NCBI RefSeq assembly: GCF_004216695.1
Contig: NZ_SGXC01000001.1
Span: 930,001 to 994,000, forward strand
From: Pigmentiphaga kullae
GTDB taxonomy: Bacteria; Pseudomonadota; Gammaproteobacteria; Burkholderiales; Burkholderiaceae_B
Length of the DNA stretch: 64,000 nt
Reading direction: 5' to 3'
Shown: one piece after another, positions 45,429 to 54,407 of the stretch
Position numbering within the stretch: position 1 is the stretch's first letter
Layout of the letters: every line of letters begins with the position of its first letter
Program-made: the position numbers and the translations under genes
Notes under the pieces: generated by a model
What the model was told of the DNA's origin: nothing
Database searches by the model: none
The model's input: only the letters and a program-made list of their open reading frames with translations

Positions 45429-45788
45429 ATGGATACCTCCACCAAGCCCCGCTTCCAGTTCCGGCTGCGGGTCTACCGCGACAGCACCATCGCGATCGGA
45501 CCGGGCAAGATCGCGCTGCTGGAAGCGATCCTGGATGCGGGCTCCATCACCGCCGCCGCCCAGCGGATGGGCATGTCGTATCGCCGCGCCTGGCTGCTGG
45601 TGGACGAGCTGAACCGGTCCCTGCGCGAACCCGCGGTCGAAAGCGCCGCCGGCGGCGCGCGCGGCGGCGGCACCGTCGTGACCGACGTGGGCCGCGAACT
45701 GATACGGCGCTACCGCTCCATCGAGGCCACCGCCCGGGCGGCGGCGGCCGAGGACATCGCTGCCATGGCCGGCATGCTGGCCGACTGA
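45429..45788 (+). CDS. ModE-type winged-helix molybdate regulator (single DNA-binding domain)
   Basis: A 119-residue protein equal to the N-terminal helix-turn-helix half of ModE (IGPGKIALLEAILDAGSITAAAQRMGMSYRRAWLLVDELN). The C-terminal molybdate-binding TOBE domains are absent, as in many short ModE-like (LysR-type HTH) proteins. It lies 66 bp before modB in the same direction and should regulate the modBAC genes, though without an obvious molybdate sensor. Confidence 0.88.
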   Translation: MDTSTKPRFQFRLRVYRDSTIAIGPGKIALLEAILDAGSITAAAQRMGMSYRRAWLLVDELNRSLREPAVESAAGGARGGGTVVTDVGRELIRRYRSIEATARAAAAEDIAAMAGMLAD

Positions 45789-45854
45789 CCGGCACTGGGC
45801 CGGGCGGCCTTTTCGCGCTACCGTCCAGCCAGGATTCGCTGTATTCTTCGGGAT

Positions 45855-46532
45855 ATGACGAATGCGCTGCTGGATTCCTTCGACGCCTTTCCGCTGATCC
45901 TGTCCCTGAAGGTCGCGGCCCTGGCCACCGTGCTGGCCCTGGTCGCGGGCGTGGGCCTGGGCTGGCTGTTCGCGCGCAAGCCGTTTCCGGGCAGTTCGAT
46001 GGCCGAGGCCGTGTTCATGCTGCCGCTGGTGCTGCCTCCCACGGTAATCGGCTACGCCATCCTGCTGGCGGCCGGCCGGCGCAGTCCGCTGGGCAGCTGG
46101 ATATACGAGCACTTCGACTACACCATCATCTTCAGCTGGCACGGCGCGGTCGTGGCCTCGGCCATCGTCGCCCTGCCGCTGGTCCTGAAGTCGGCCAGCG
46201 CCGCGTTCGCCGGCATCGACCGCACCCTGGAATCGGCCGCCAGCACGCTGGGCCAGTCGCGCTGGTCGGTTTTCGTGCGCGTGACCCTGCCGCTGGCCTG
46301 GCCGGGCATCCTGGCCGGCACCCTGCTGGCTTTCGCGCGCGCCATGGGCGAATTCGGCGCCTCGCTGATGGTGGCGGGCTCGATCCCCCACCGCACGCAG
46401 ACGCTTTCCATGGCCATCTACGACGCCACGCAGGCGGGGCAGGACGACCTGGCCCTGCTGCTGGTGGTCATCACCTCGGCCATTTCCATCGCCATCCTGG
46501 TGGCCTGCAACCGCTACCTGTCGCTACGCTGA
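45855..46532 (+). CDS. modB: Molybdate ABC transporter permease ModB
   Basis: A 225-residue inner-membrane permease with five to six helices and the ModB motif FARAMGEFGASLMVAGSIP, the EAA-like loop contacting ModC. MLPLVLPPTVIGYAILLA near residue 55 is also typical. It comes first in the unusual order modB-modA-modC. Confidence 0.95.
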   Translation: MTNALLDSFDAFPLILSLKVAALATVLALVAGVGLGWLFARKPFPGSSMAEAVFMLPLVLPPTVIGYAILLAAGRRSPLGSWIYEHFDYTIIFSWHGAVVASAIVALPLVLKSASAAFAGIDRTLESAASTLGQSRWSVFVRVTLPLAWPGILAGTLLAFARAMGEFGASLMVAGSIPHRTQTLSMAIYDATQAGQDDLALLLVVITSAISIAILVACNRYLSLR

Positions 46533-46541
46533 AGGAGTCCC

Positions 46542-47291
46542 ATGTCCCGCACCCGCCATGCCGCCCTGCTGCTTGCCCTGGCCCTGCCGTTTTCGGCCGG
46601 TGCCCAGGAGATCACCGTATCGGCCGCGGCCAGCCTGACCAATGCTTTCAAGGACCTTGGCAAGCAATTCGAACAACGGCATCCCGGCACCACCGTGCGG
46701 CTGAACTTCGCCGCCTCGGGCACGCTGCTCCAGCAAATGAGCCAGGGCGCGCCGGTGGACGTGTTCGCCAGCGCCGACCAGGCCACGATGGACAAGGCCG
46801 TGGCGCAAAAGCTGATCGACGGGCCGACGCGGCGCGATTTCGCCGCCAACAGCCTGGTGCTGGTCACGCCCGCCCAGGGCGGCCCGGCCATCGCCTCGCT
46901 GCAGGACCTGGCCGGCGCGCCGGTCAAGCGCATCGCCATCGGCAAGCTCGCCACCGTGCCGGTGGGCAACTACACCAAGCAGGCGCTGGACAGCGCCGGC
47001 CTGTGGACCTCGCTCGAACCCAAGTTCATCCAGGCCGACAGCGTGCGCCAGGTGCTGGACTACGTGAGCCGGGGCGAGGTGGACGCCGGCTTCGTCTACC
47101 GCACCGACGCGGCCATCATGCAGGACAAGGTCAGGATCACGCTGACCGCCGGCGGCCATACCCCGGTCACCTATCCCGTGGCCGTGCTGTCCGGCAGCAG
47201 GCATCAGACGCAGGCCAAGGCCTTCATCGACTTCCTGCTGTCCGCCCCCGGCCAGCAGGTGCTGGACCGCTACGGATTCGGCAAACCGTGA
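46542..47291 (+). CDS. modA: Molybdate-binding periplasmic protein ModA
   Basis: A 249-residue receptor with a signal peptide (to SAGAQ, about residue 22), then EITVSAAASLTNAF with the Ser contacts for the oxyanion, and FAASGTLLQQMSQGAPVDVFASAD. Length and motifs match ModA. It starts nine bases after modB (AAGGAG upstream) and overlaps modC by GTGA. Confidence 0.95.
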   Translation: MSRTRHAALLLALALPFSAGAQEITVSAAASLTNAFKDLGKQFEQRHPGTTVRLNFAASGTLLQQMSQGAPVDVFASADQATMDKAVAQKLIDGPTRRDFAANSLVLVTPAQGGPAIASLQDLAGAPVKRIAIGKLATVPVGNYTKQALDSAGLWTSLEPKFIQADSVRQVLDYVSRGEVDAGFVYRTDAAIMQDKVRITLTAGGHTPVTYPVAVLSGSRHQTQAKAFIDFLLSAPGQQVLDRYGFGKP

Positions 47292-48070
47292 TCGATGTCG
47301 ACATCGCGCTGACGGTGCGCGACGGCAGCCGTCGCTTCGACCTGGCGGCTCGCTTCGCCTCCGATGCGCCCTTCGTCGCGCTGTACGGACCGTCGGGCTC
47401 GGGCAAGTCGCTGACCCTGCAGGCGGTGGCCGGGCTGCTGCGGCCCGGCGCCGGCCACATCCGGCTGGACGGCCGGACCCTGTTCGATGCCGCGCGCGGC
47501 ATCGACGTCGCGCCGCCGGCGCGCGGCATCGGCTACCTGTTCCAGCACTACGCGCTGTTCCCGCATCTGTCGGTGCGCCAGAACATCGCCTTCGGCCTGA
47601 CCTCGTGGCGCCGGCGGCGCCTGTCGCCCGAGGACGGGCGGCGCGTGCAGGACCTGATCGACCGCTTCGGCCTGGCCGCCATGGCCGACAGCCGGCCCGG
47701 CGTGCTGTCGGGCGGCCAGCAGCAGCGGGTGGCCCTGGCGCGGGCCCTGGCCCGCGAGCCGCGCGCCCTGTTGCTGGACGAGCCCTTCGCCGCGCTCAAT
47801 CCCATGCTGCGCGGCGAACTGCGCAGGGAATTGGCCGAGGTGGCGCGGCAATGGGGCATCCCCGTGCTGATGATCACGCACGACATCGACGACGTGCTGG
47901 AACTGGCCGACGTCGCCTTCCTCTACCAGGACGGGCAGGTCGCGCGCGAAGTGAACCTGCGCAGCGGGCAGAGCCGCGATTTCATCCGCCGCGCGCTGGG
48001 GGACGATGCGCCGGCCGAGACGCCCATGCGCCAGCGCCTGCGCACGCTGCTCAATCCGGGGTCTTCCTGA
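47288..48070 (+). CDS. modC: Molybdate ABC transporter ATPase ModC
   Basis: A 260-residue ATPase with Walker A GPSGSGKS (about 34-41), signature LSGGQQQRVALARAL and Walker B LLLDEPFAAL. It starts at GTG 47288, overlapping the modA stop by four bases. It is shorter than E. coli ModC (about 350) because the C-terminal TOBE molybdate-binding domain is missing. The long frame upstream of this GTG is not coding. Confidence 0.94.
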   Translation: MIDVDIALTVRDGSRRFDLAARFASDAPFVALYGPSGSGKSLTLQAVAGLLRPGAGHIRLDGRTLFDAARGIDVAPPARGIGYLFQHYALFPHLSVRQNIAFGLTSWRRRRLSPEDGRRVQDLIDRFGLAAMADSRPGVLSGGQQQRVALARALAREPRALLLDEPFAALNPMLRGELRRELAEVARQWGIPVLMITHDIDDVLELADVAFLYQDGQVAREVNLRSGQSRDFIRRALGDDAPAETPMRQRLRTLLNPGSS

Positions 48071-48138
48071 ACGCGCGGCGGTAGAATCGTCGGTCACACG
48101 ACTCTGCGGCGGCACGCTGCGCGTAGCCGCCCCCTCCC

Positions 48139-49086
48139 ATGCCATCTTTCGACCGTTCCGCCGCCGTGGGTTTCGGCCTCAATCCGCTCGACCGCATGTC
48201 CGAGGCGCGCGCCGACGCCGAGTTCATCCGGGCGCGCCGGCAAGATGCGGCGGCCCGATTCATGGTGTTCGTCGGCGACGTGCCCTTGCTGGACGCGGGC
48301 GCGGGCGAGCCTTCCCCCTTGTTCGCCGCCGAGGCCTGGATAGGCCTGGGGCCCGCGCGCCAGGAGATCTTCCTGGGCCAGGACGAGCAGGGTCGCGCGC
48401 TGTTCGCCGTGGCGTTGGACGCGGGGCTGGCCGAGGCGGCCGCCGCGCGGCCCGGGCTGGAACTGCTGGACCTGCGCAGCATCGCCATGCGCGGTCTGTT
48501 CCCGCCCGACCTGCTGGGCGAGCTGGGCGGCGCCAAGGCCATCCTGAGCTGGCATGACCGGCACCGCTATTGCGCCAACTGCGGCGCGCCCAGCCGCGTG
48601 TCCTGCGCCGGCTGGCGCCGCGACTGTCCGGCCTGCGGCGCGCAGCATTTCCCGCGCGTCGATCCGGTGGTGATCATGCTGGCGGTGGACGGCGACCGCT
48701 GCCTGTTGGGCCGCCAGCCGCGCTTCGCGGCTGGCATGTATTCGGCCCTGGCCGGTTTCCTGGAACCGGGCGAAACCATCGAGGACGCCGTGCGGCGCGA
48801 GATCCGCGAGGAAGCGGGCATCGCCTGCGCCGAGGTAGCCTACTTCGCGTCGCAGCCCTGGCCCTTCCCGTCGTCGCTGATGATAGGCTGCTTCGCCCGC
48901 GCGCAAGGCACCGGCATCGTGATCGACCGCAACGAGCTGGAAGACGCGCGCTGGTTCACCCGCGAGGAAGTCCGCCAGATGCTGGACGGCACGCATCCCG
49001 AGGGCCTGTCCGCGCCCCGGCCCTACGCCATCGCCCATCACCTGGTGCGCGCCTTCGTGGACCGGACCGGTCCCGCGCTGGATTGA
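48139..49086 (+). CDS. nudC: NAD(+) diphosphatase / mRNA de-NADding hydrolase NudC
   Basis: A 315-residue Nudix enzyme that hydrolyses NAD(H) and removes NAD caps from RNA. It has an N-terminal NudC domain, a zinc ribbon (CANC and CPAC around 145-165) and the Nudix box GFLEPGETIEDAVRREIREEAG (about 212-233), followed by the SQPWPFPSSLM motif that defines NudC. Length is somewhat above E. coli's 257 owing to a longer N-terminus. A TAGAAT hexamer at 48081-48086 may be its -10 element. Confidence 0.95.
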   Translation: MPSFDRSAAVGFGLNPLDRMSEARADAEFIRARRQDAAARFMVFVGDVPLLDAGAGEPSPLFAAEAWIGLGPARQEIFLGQDEQGRALFAVALDAGLAEAAAARPGLELLDLRSIAMRGLFPPDLLGELGGAKAILSWHDRHRYCANCGAPSRVSCAGWRRDCPACGAQHFPRVDPVVIMLAVDGDRCLLGRQPRFAAGMYSALAGFLEPGETIEDAVRREIREEAGIACAEVAYFASQPWPFPSSLMIGCFARAQGTGIVIDRNELEDARWFTREEVRQMLDGTHPEGLSAPRPYAIAHHLVRAFVDRTGPALD

Positions 49087-49101
49087 GCACCGGCCGGGCG
49101 G

Positions 49102-51285
49102 TCAGGCGGTCATCGTCCTGATCGCCTTGTCGTACACCGCCCAGGGCAGGAGAGCGTTCAACTGCTCCAGCGTTACGGTGGCCACGGGGAAGAAGTACAG
49201 CGGCGGTCCCGAATATTTGTCCTTGCCCCGCTTGTCGATGGTCTGCTTGCGGGCCGACAGGTCCTGGAACGCGAACACGTCGCCCTCGAAGTGGCGCACG
49301 TAGTAGCCACGGGCGATCTTCACGCGTATGGATTTCAGGCCCGAGCTGAGCAGGGCCTCGGCCGGCGTGTCCGAATCCGGCAGGAAGAAGCTGACCGAGC
49401 GCGACAACTGGAAGTCGTAGGCGAAGGTCTTCAGGTTGAACTTCTTGCCGTACTTCTGCTTGATGGGCTCGGCGAAGGAGTCCTCCAGGTTCTTCCTGGT
49501 GGGCAGCCGCCACGGGTAAGCGGCGATCAGGTCCGGTCCCAGGCTGGCGTTGCCGGTCGGCACGCCCCTGGATTCGCACGGATCGGTCTGCTCGTGGCGC
49601 ATCATCTTTGCCAGGTCCAGGCGCCCCGGGTTCCATCCGGGCGTGGTCTTGACGTCCGCCGGAATGAGGTCCAGGAAGGATTCCGCCTTGTTGCACCGGC
49701 CTACCCAGGTCAGCCGGTTGCCGACGTCGATGAACTGCTTCTGGCTGTACAGGTACTTGGGCCGCAGCTTCTCCACGTTTGCCGTCTGGCGCTCCAGGCG
49801 CTCCTTCAACTGCTGGATGCGCGAGGTGTTGACGGCGCCGCCGGTCAGCTTGGCGTAGGCATCGTAGGCGTCGATCAGGTAGCCGTAGGCCAGCGCGTTG
49901 CGGGCCTGGTACCAGTCCAGCAGGTCGATGTACTGCTGCTGGATGGCCGCCGTGTAGAACTTCTCCCCCTGCCCCACAGGCATCCAGCGATTCAGCACGC
50001 CGGCGCTGGCGAACGAGCCCAGGCCGACGAACTGGTTGTGGGCCTCGATCAGCGCCGATTCGCGCAGGAACAGCGCCAGGCACTGCGTGGTCATCGTCAA
50101 CCGGTAGTTGTCGTCGATCGGGATCCCGGTCTTCGTGTAGAACGCGTTGGTTTCGTCGATCAGCGTCTTGGTGCCGTCGAAGGTGTTGAACGCGGACCGT
50201 ACCGCGTCGAAGGTCCGGTTGAACTCGGCCTGCGCCTGGCGCCGCAGCAGTTCCTCGATCGAGCGGGCCAGGCCCTTGATCTGCGAATCCAGCGCGGCCA
50301 CGGCGTCCATCACGGGATTCCTGGCGGGGAAGAGCGCGTCCAGGATCAGGTTGCCGACGTCGCCGATGATGGGAAAGCCCGACGCGCTGGCCGCTTTCTT
50401 GAATGCGAAGGCGATCAGGGCCTTGGCGGCCGTGGACCAGTGTTCGCGGATCAGCCTGGCCAGGTCCGAGGGGATGTTCTCGTCCACGCCGTCGTCGTAC
50501 TCCGGGACGTCGTCGCACGAGGCGTCCTGATCGTGGGCGGCGGCCAGGAACGACGTCTTGCGCACCGGCAGGGGCGCGGTATCGATGGCCGGCGGGAAGC
50601 CCTGGTCGATGGCCCGCACGATTTTCTCTACCGTGGCATCCAGGTAGCCTTGCAGCCCCAGTCCGGAGGCCGCCGCTTCCTGGCGCAGCCGGTCCTGGTC
50701 GATGGCCGCGCCGCGGGCTTCCAGGTCGGACAGCAGCACCGAATAATCCAGGCCCAGGAACTCCTTGACGACGAAGTCGATGGCGTTGGGGGACGACAGC
50801 TTCAGCCGCTCGGACAGCCGGAAGGCCAGCGTGGGCACCAGATTGACGTCGACCACGGGGTCGGTCTTGGTCTCGTGGTTGTATTCGAAGCCGTAAAGCT
50901 CGCCCTGCGGCGTCTGGGCGACGGCCATCAGGAAGCGCCGGCCGATCCGTGCCGACCGGAAGAAACCCTGGGCGTCGGCCGTGCCTTCGTCCACCAGCGC
51001 GCCGCGCACGTCCAGGACCTGGATGCGCACGCCGGCCTGGGGCAGGCCGCCCAGCATGACGCGCACGCCGAAGGTCTGCCCTTCGGTGGGCAGGGCCAGG
51101 GCGTCCAGGTCGAGGGGCCGCGAAGCGGGCAGCGTGTCGATACCGGTGGCATGCCGGTAGTCCCCGGCGTCGCCGTCGGGCTGGCCGGAAGGGTCCGTGC
51201 CGCCGGATCCGCCGCAGGCGGCCAGCAGGGCCAGCAGCGTGCCCGCCATGCCGCCGTTGAGGATCATGCGCCGGTTCGGATTCAT
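49102..51285 (-). CDS. Large lipoprotein of unknown function with toxin-like helical region
   Basis: A 727-residue lipoprotein (lipobox LLAAC, Cys24). Residues 65-150 look like a small beta-sandwich of the carboxypeptidase-regulatory kind (GVRVMLGGLPQAGVRIQVLD, FFRSARIGRRFLMAV). Residues 275-425 are alpha-helical with a hydrophobic segment (SGFPIIGDVGNLILDALFP, 302-320) followed by amphipathic helices, reminiscent of the helical domain of Cry-type insecticidal toxins. Later helices (470-540) and a beta-rich end follow. I do not recognise a family; the Cry resemblance is by pattern only. It is divergent from a Bug/monooxygenase operon. Confidence 0.8.
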   Translation of the reverse strand: MNPNRRMILNGGMAGTLLALLAACGGSGGTDPSGQPDGDAGDYRHATGIDTLPASRPLDLDALALPTEGQTFGVRVMLGGLPQAGVRIQVLDVRGALVDEGTADAQGFFRSARIGRRFLMAVAQTPQGELYGFEYNHETKTDPVVDVNLVPTLAFRLSERLKLSSPNAIDFVVKEFLGLDYSVLLSDLEARGAAIDQDRLRQEAAASGLGLQGYLDATVEKIVRAIDQGFPPAIDTAPLPVRKTSFLAAAHDQDASCDDVPEYDDGVDENIPSDLARLIREHWSTAAKALIAFAFKKAASASGFPIIGDVGNLILDALFPARNPVMDAVAALDSQIKGLARSIEELLRRQAQAEFNRTFDAVRSAFNTFDGTKTLIDETNAFYTKTGIPIDDNYRLTMTTQCLALFLRESALIEAHNQFVGLGSFASAGVLNRWMPVGQGEKFYTAAIQQQYIDLLDWYQARNALAYGYLIDAYDAYAKLTGGAVNTSRIQQLKERLERQTANVEKLRPKYLYSQKQFIDVGNRLTWVGRCNKAESFLDLIPADVKTTPGWNPGRLDLAKMMRHEQTDPCESRGVPTGNASLGPDLIAAYPWRLPTRKNLEDSFAEPIKQKYGKKFNLKTFAYDFQLSRSVSFFLPDSDTPAEALLSSGLKSIRVKIARGYYVRHFEGDVFAFQDLSARKQTIDKRGKDKYSGPPLYFFPVATVTLEQLNALLPWAVYDKAIRTMTA

Positions 51286-51431
51286 TGCAAGGTTTCCTTC
51301 GTGATGACTGGGTCGTCCTGGGCCGGACGGCTTGGGAGCTTGGCATGCACGGCGATGCGGGACGATCCCCAGAACTGGGGGTTTTGGGGTCGGACCCGGG
51401 GGATGGGACTTCTATGTATATAGTTTCAAAA

Positions 51432-51463
51432 TTGTTTACATCGGAACAAGTTTATGGAAATAT
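51432..51463 (+). promoter_or_regulatory. Candidate promoter and operator of the Bug/monooxygenase operon
   Basis: An unusually AT-rich patch (about 51415-51465) lies 70-120 bp upstream of the Bug gene. TTTACA (51435) and AAATAT (51458) are spaced by 17 bp. TTGTT/AACAA arms at 51432-51449 form an inverted repeat over the -35 region, a possible repressor site. Confidence 0.45.
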
Positions 51464-51533
51464 GGCCGTCACTGGCTGTCCGATGGTTGTCTTTCCCCGC
51501 CCTGTCCGAACTCCATCCGAAAAGGGATCCGAG

Positions 51534-52532
51534 ATGCAGACTCTCCTATCCAAAGCGGCGCCCATCTGCTGTCTGGGCGCCGGCCTGCTGCTTGCCGGTC
51601 CGGCAGCCCAGGCCAATGACGGCGCCTATCCCACCCATCCCATCCGGCTCATCGTCCCGTTCGCGGTCGGCGGCGGGTCCGACATCCTGGCGCGCATCCT
51701 GGCGCCGGCCATGTCAGAGCGGCTGGGCCAGCAGATCGTGGTCGAGAACCGTCCGGGCGCATCGACCAACATCGCCGCCGAACTGGTGGCCAAGGCGCGG
51801 CCCGACGGCTACACGCTCATGCTGGGCAACACCAACACCTTCGTGGTCAACGGGCTGCTGTTCAAGTCGCTGAACTACGACCCGGTGAAGGACTTCTCGG
51901 TGCTCGGCATGGCCGGCGCCTTCCCGATGATCCTGGCGGTCTCGCCCTCGGTTCCCGCCAGGTCGGTGGCCGAGTTCGTCAGCCTGGCCAAGGAAAAGGC
52001 GGGCACGCTCAGCTATGCCTCGCCGGGGGTGGGCACGCCCCACCATCTGGCGATGGAAATGCTCAAGTTCCAGAGCGGCATCCAGGCGACCCACGTGTCC
52101 TACAAGGGCGTGGCGCCCGCGCTGCCCGACCTGATGGTCGGACGGGTGCAGGCCATCTTCATCGACTACGCTGCCGGCGGCCAGCAACTGAAGGCCGGCA
52201 AGCTCAGGGGCCTGGCCGTGGGCAGCCAGAAGCCGACGGAATTCATGCCCGAACTGCCGACCATGGCGGCCTCGGGTTTTCCGACCTTCGACGTGACCGG
52301 CTGGCAGGGCATGGTCGTGCCCAAGGGTACGCCCGACGAGATCGTGCGCAAGCTGACCGACGCGCTGCGCGCCACCATGGCCTCGGCCGAGGTGAAGGAA
52401 AGCCTGCGCAATGCCGGCATCGAACCCGCCTACATGGCGCCGCCCGAGTTCGGGCGCTACATCGATCAGGAACGCGGCAAGATGACGGCGCTGATCAAGG
52501 CCGCCAACATCCAGCTCGATACTTCCCCCTGA
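51534..52532 (+). CDS. Bug-family tripartite tricarboxylate transporter substrate-binding protein
   Basis: A 332-residue secreted receptor: signal peptide to about residue 26 (GPAAQA), YPTHPIRLIVPFAVGGGSDILAR, and PDGYTLMLG. ATG at 51534 has AAGGG nine bases upstream; the frame is open further left without a signal peptide. It starts an operon with an FAD monooxygenase 18 bp later, so its ligand is probably the monooxygenase substrate, for instance a (hydroxy)benzoate or pyridine carboxylate. Confidence 0.93.
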   Translation: MQTLLSKAAPICCLGAGLLLAGPAAQANDGAYPTHPIRLIVPFAVGGGSDILARILAPAMSERLGQQIVVENRPGASTNIAAELVAKARPDGYTLMLGNTNTFVVNGLLFKSLNYDPVKDFSVLGMAGAFPMILAVSPSVPARSVAEFVSLAKEKAGTLSYASPGVGTPHHLAMEMLKFQSGIQATHVSYKGVAPALPDLMVGRVQAIFIDYAAGGQQLKAGKLRGLAVGSQKPTEFMPELPTMAASGFPTFDVTGWQGMVVPKGTPDEIVRKLTDALRATMASAEVKESLRNAGIEPAYMAPPEFGRYIDQERGKMTALIKAANIQLDTSP

Positions 52533-52550
52533 TATCAGGAGCATTCATTC

Positions 52551-53756
52551 ATGACGCAGCATGTGGCAATCATCGGCGCCGGCATCGGTGGCCTCGCGGC
52601 GGCGCTGGCGCTGCTGAGACGGGGCATCGACGTCGATGTCTACGAACAGGCCACCGACCTGAAAGAGGTCGGCGCCGGCATCCAGACCACGCCCAACGGC
52701 TCGCGGGTCCTGCTGGAGCTGGGGCTGGGAGATGAACTCCAGCGCCATGCCACCTTCAGCAAGGGCAAGGACACCTATCTCTGGAACACCGGGCAGAAGC
52801 GGCCGTTCATGCCGCTGGGCGAACAGTCGGTCGACAGCTACGGCGCGCCCTACGTCACCTTCCACCGGGCCGACCTGCATGGCATGCTGCTGCGCGCGGT
52901 GCTGCAGGCCAAGCCTGGCGCGGTGCACCTGGGCAGACAGCTCGATGCCCTGTCGCAGGACGGCCATGGCGTGCGCATGCGCTTCGTCGACGGCACCGAG
53001 GCCACTGCGCCGCTGATGGTGGGCGCCGACGGCATCCATTCGCGCGTGCGCCAGATCCTGCTCGGGCCCGACAAGCCGGAATTCACCGGCTGCATGGCCT
53101 GGCGCGGCCTGATCCCGGCCGAAGCCATCCAGGGCGCGATAGACCTGGTCGGCGGCAGCATGTGGCTGGGCCCGACGGCGCACATCGTGACCTATCCGGT
53201 GCGGCAGGGAAAGCTGCTGAACTTCATCGGCATGGTGGACCAGGACAACTGGCTGATCGAGTCCTGGAACGCCGCCGGCACCACCGAGGAATGCCTGGCC
53301 GACTTCGCCGGCTGGCATCCCCACGTGCAGTTGATGGTCCGCAACATCACCATCCCCTACAAGTGGGCGCTGATGGTGCGCGCGCCGCTCGAGCGCTGGA
53401 CCGAAGGGCGCATCACCCTGCTGGGCGACGCCTGCCATTCCACGCTGCCCTTCCTCAGCCAGGGCGCCAACATGGCGCTGGAAGACGGGCTCATCCTGGC
53501 GCGCTGCCTGCAAGCCTACGGCGACGATCCCGGCCATGCCCTGCGCAACTATGAATCGCTGCGCCGGCCGCGCACGGCCAACATCACGCGCAGCTCGGCC
53601 GAACAGGTGCGGCGCGTGCACAATCCCGAGCTTGCCGATCCGGCCGGGGCGCAGCGCTACATCGAGCGCGAATGGGGCCAGCAGCAAGTGGAGGAACGCT
53701 ATCGCTGGATCTATGGCTACGACGCCCGTACAGTGGAGCTCGAGAGCGCGGCCTGA
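52551..53756 (+). CDS. FAD-dependent aromatic monooxygenase (salicylate hydroxylase / NicC-like)
   Basis: A 401-residue class A flavoprotein hydroxylase. The FAD fold IIGAGIGGLAAALALLRRG (about 6-24), the DG motif MVGADGIHSRVR (about 158-169) and the GD motif LLGDACHSTLPFLSQGAN (about 290-307) are intact. By overall pattern it belongs with salicylate 1-hydroxylase, 3-hydroxybenzoate 6-hydroxylase and 6-hydroxynicotinate 3-monooxygenase; which substrate applies is unclear. A strong terminator follows. Confidence 0.91.
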   Translation: MTQHVAIIGAGIGGLAAALALLRRGIDVDVYEQATDLKEVGAGIQTTPNGSRVLLELGLGDELQRHATFSKGKDTYLWNTGQKRPFMPLGEQSVDSYGAPYVTFHRADLHGMLLRAVLQAKPGAVHLGRQLDALSQDGHGVRMRFVDGTEATAPLMVGADGIHSRVRQILLGPDKPEFTGCMAWRGLIPAEAIQGAIDLVGGSMWLGPTAHIVTYPVRQGKLLNFIGMVDQDNWLIESWNAAGTTEECLADFAGWHPHVQLMVRNITIPYKWALMVRAPLERWTEGRITLLGDACHSTLPFLSQGANMALEDGLILARCLQAYGDDPGHALRNYESLRRPRTANITRSSAEQVRRVHNPELADPAGAQRYIEREWGQQQVEERYRWIYGYDARTVELESAA

Positions 53757-53784
53757 GCGGCGCGCACCCGACCCGTCCGCCTCG

Positions 53785-53823
53785 ACGGCACGCGGCGCCA
53801 GCCCCGGCGCCGCGTGCCGTTTC
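53785..53823 (+). terminator. Terminator after the FAD monooxygenase
   Basis: A perfect 15-bp stem (arms 53785-53799 and 53806-53820) with a six-base loop AGCCCC, then TT. It is the strongest stem-loop in the window, although the T-tract is short. Confidence 0.75.
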
Positions 53824-53838
53824 GATATAGCGTTCCGT

Positions 53839-53844
53839 TATAAT
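53839..53844 (+). promoter_or_regulatory. -10 element of the MarR gene
   Basis: TATAAT is a perfect -10 hexamer 59 bp before the MarR start, inside GATATAGCGTTCCGTTATAATC, an imperfect inverted repeat that could be the autoregulatory site. No good -35 is visible. Confidence 0.5.
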
Positions 53845-53902
53845 CCGCCGGATCAGGTGCCGCGAGTCCGAGGCGCCAGGATCATGTGCAAGTCCTCCAC
53901 AC

Positions 53903-54403
53903 ATGAAGAAAGCCTCGACACTAGAACTCCAACACTTCCTTCCGTACAAGCTCTCCCGCTTGCTCAACGACGTCAGTATCGGACTGCAGCGTACCTATAC
54001 GCCCAGCTTCGGGCTGAACGTCTCGCAATGGCGAATGCTGGCGGCCGCCGCGCAGCTCGAACCCACCTCCGTCACCGAACTGACCGATTATTCCGGCATG
54101 GACAAGGTCACGGTCAGCCGGGCGCTGCGCGAGATGGTGGACAAGAAGCTGATGACGCGCACGCTGGACGAGAACGACCGGCGCCGTTCCACCATCGAGC
54201 TGACGGAAGAAGGGCGCCGCATCTACGACGAGATCTCGCCCGGCGCGGTCGAGTACGAGCGCGATCTGCTCAAGCCGCTCAGCGCCGACGAGCGCAAGGT
54301 GCTGGAAGCCCTGGTGGATCGCCTGCTCAGCCAGGCCGCCATCCTGCGGCAGGCCTCGTCCCGCACCTTCCCCTCGCGCCGGCGCACGGCTTCGTCGGAA
54401 TAA
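53903..54403 (+). CDS. MarR-family transcriptional regulator
   Basis: A 166-residue MarR protein; the winged helix spans about residues 45-110 (VSQWRMLAAAAQLEPTSVTELTDYSGMDKVTVSRALREMV, then RTLDENDRRRSTIELTEEG). It has an HpaR/HpcR-like look. It lies between the FAD monooxygenase and the MaoC-thiolase operon and could control either; palindromes are present in both promoter regions. Confidence 0.91.
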   Translation: MKKASTLELQHFLPYKLSRLLNDVSIGLQRTYTPSFGLNVSQWRMLAAAAQLEPTSVTELTDYSGMDKVTVSRALREMVDKKLMTRTLDENDRRRSTIELTEEGRRIYDEISPGAVEYERDLLKPLSADERKVLEALVDRLLSQAAILRQASSRTFPSRRRTASSE

Positions 54404-54407
54404 GCCT

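Noticed and set aside
44408-48070. A 1220-codon uninterrupted frame spanning the kinase to modC
   Set aside because: Only its last 260 codons (modC from GTG 47288) match a protein family. The rest is an out-of-frame reading of the kinase, modE, modB and modA, kept open by high GC.
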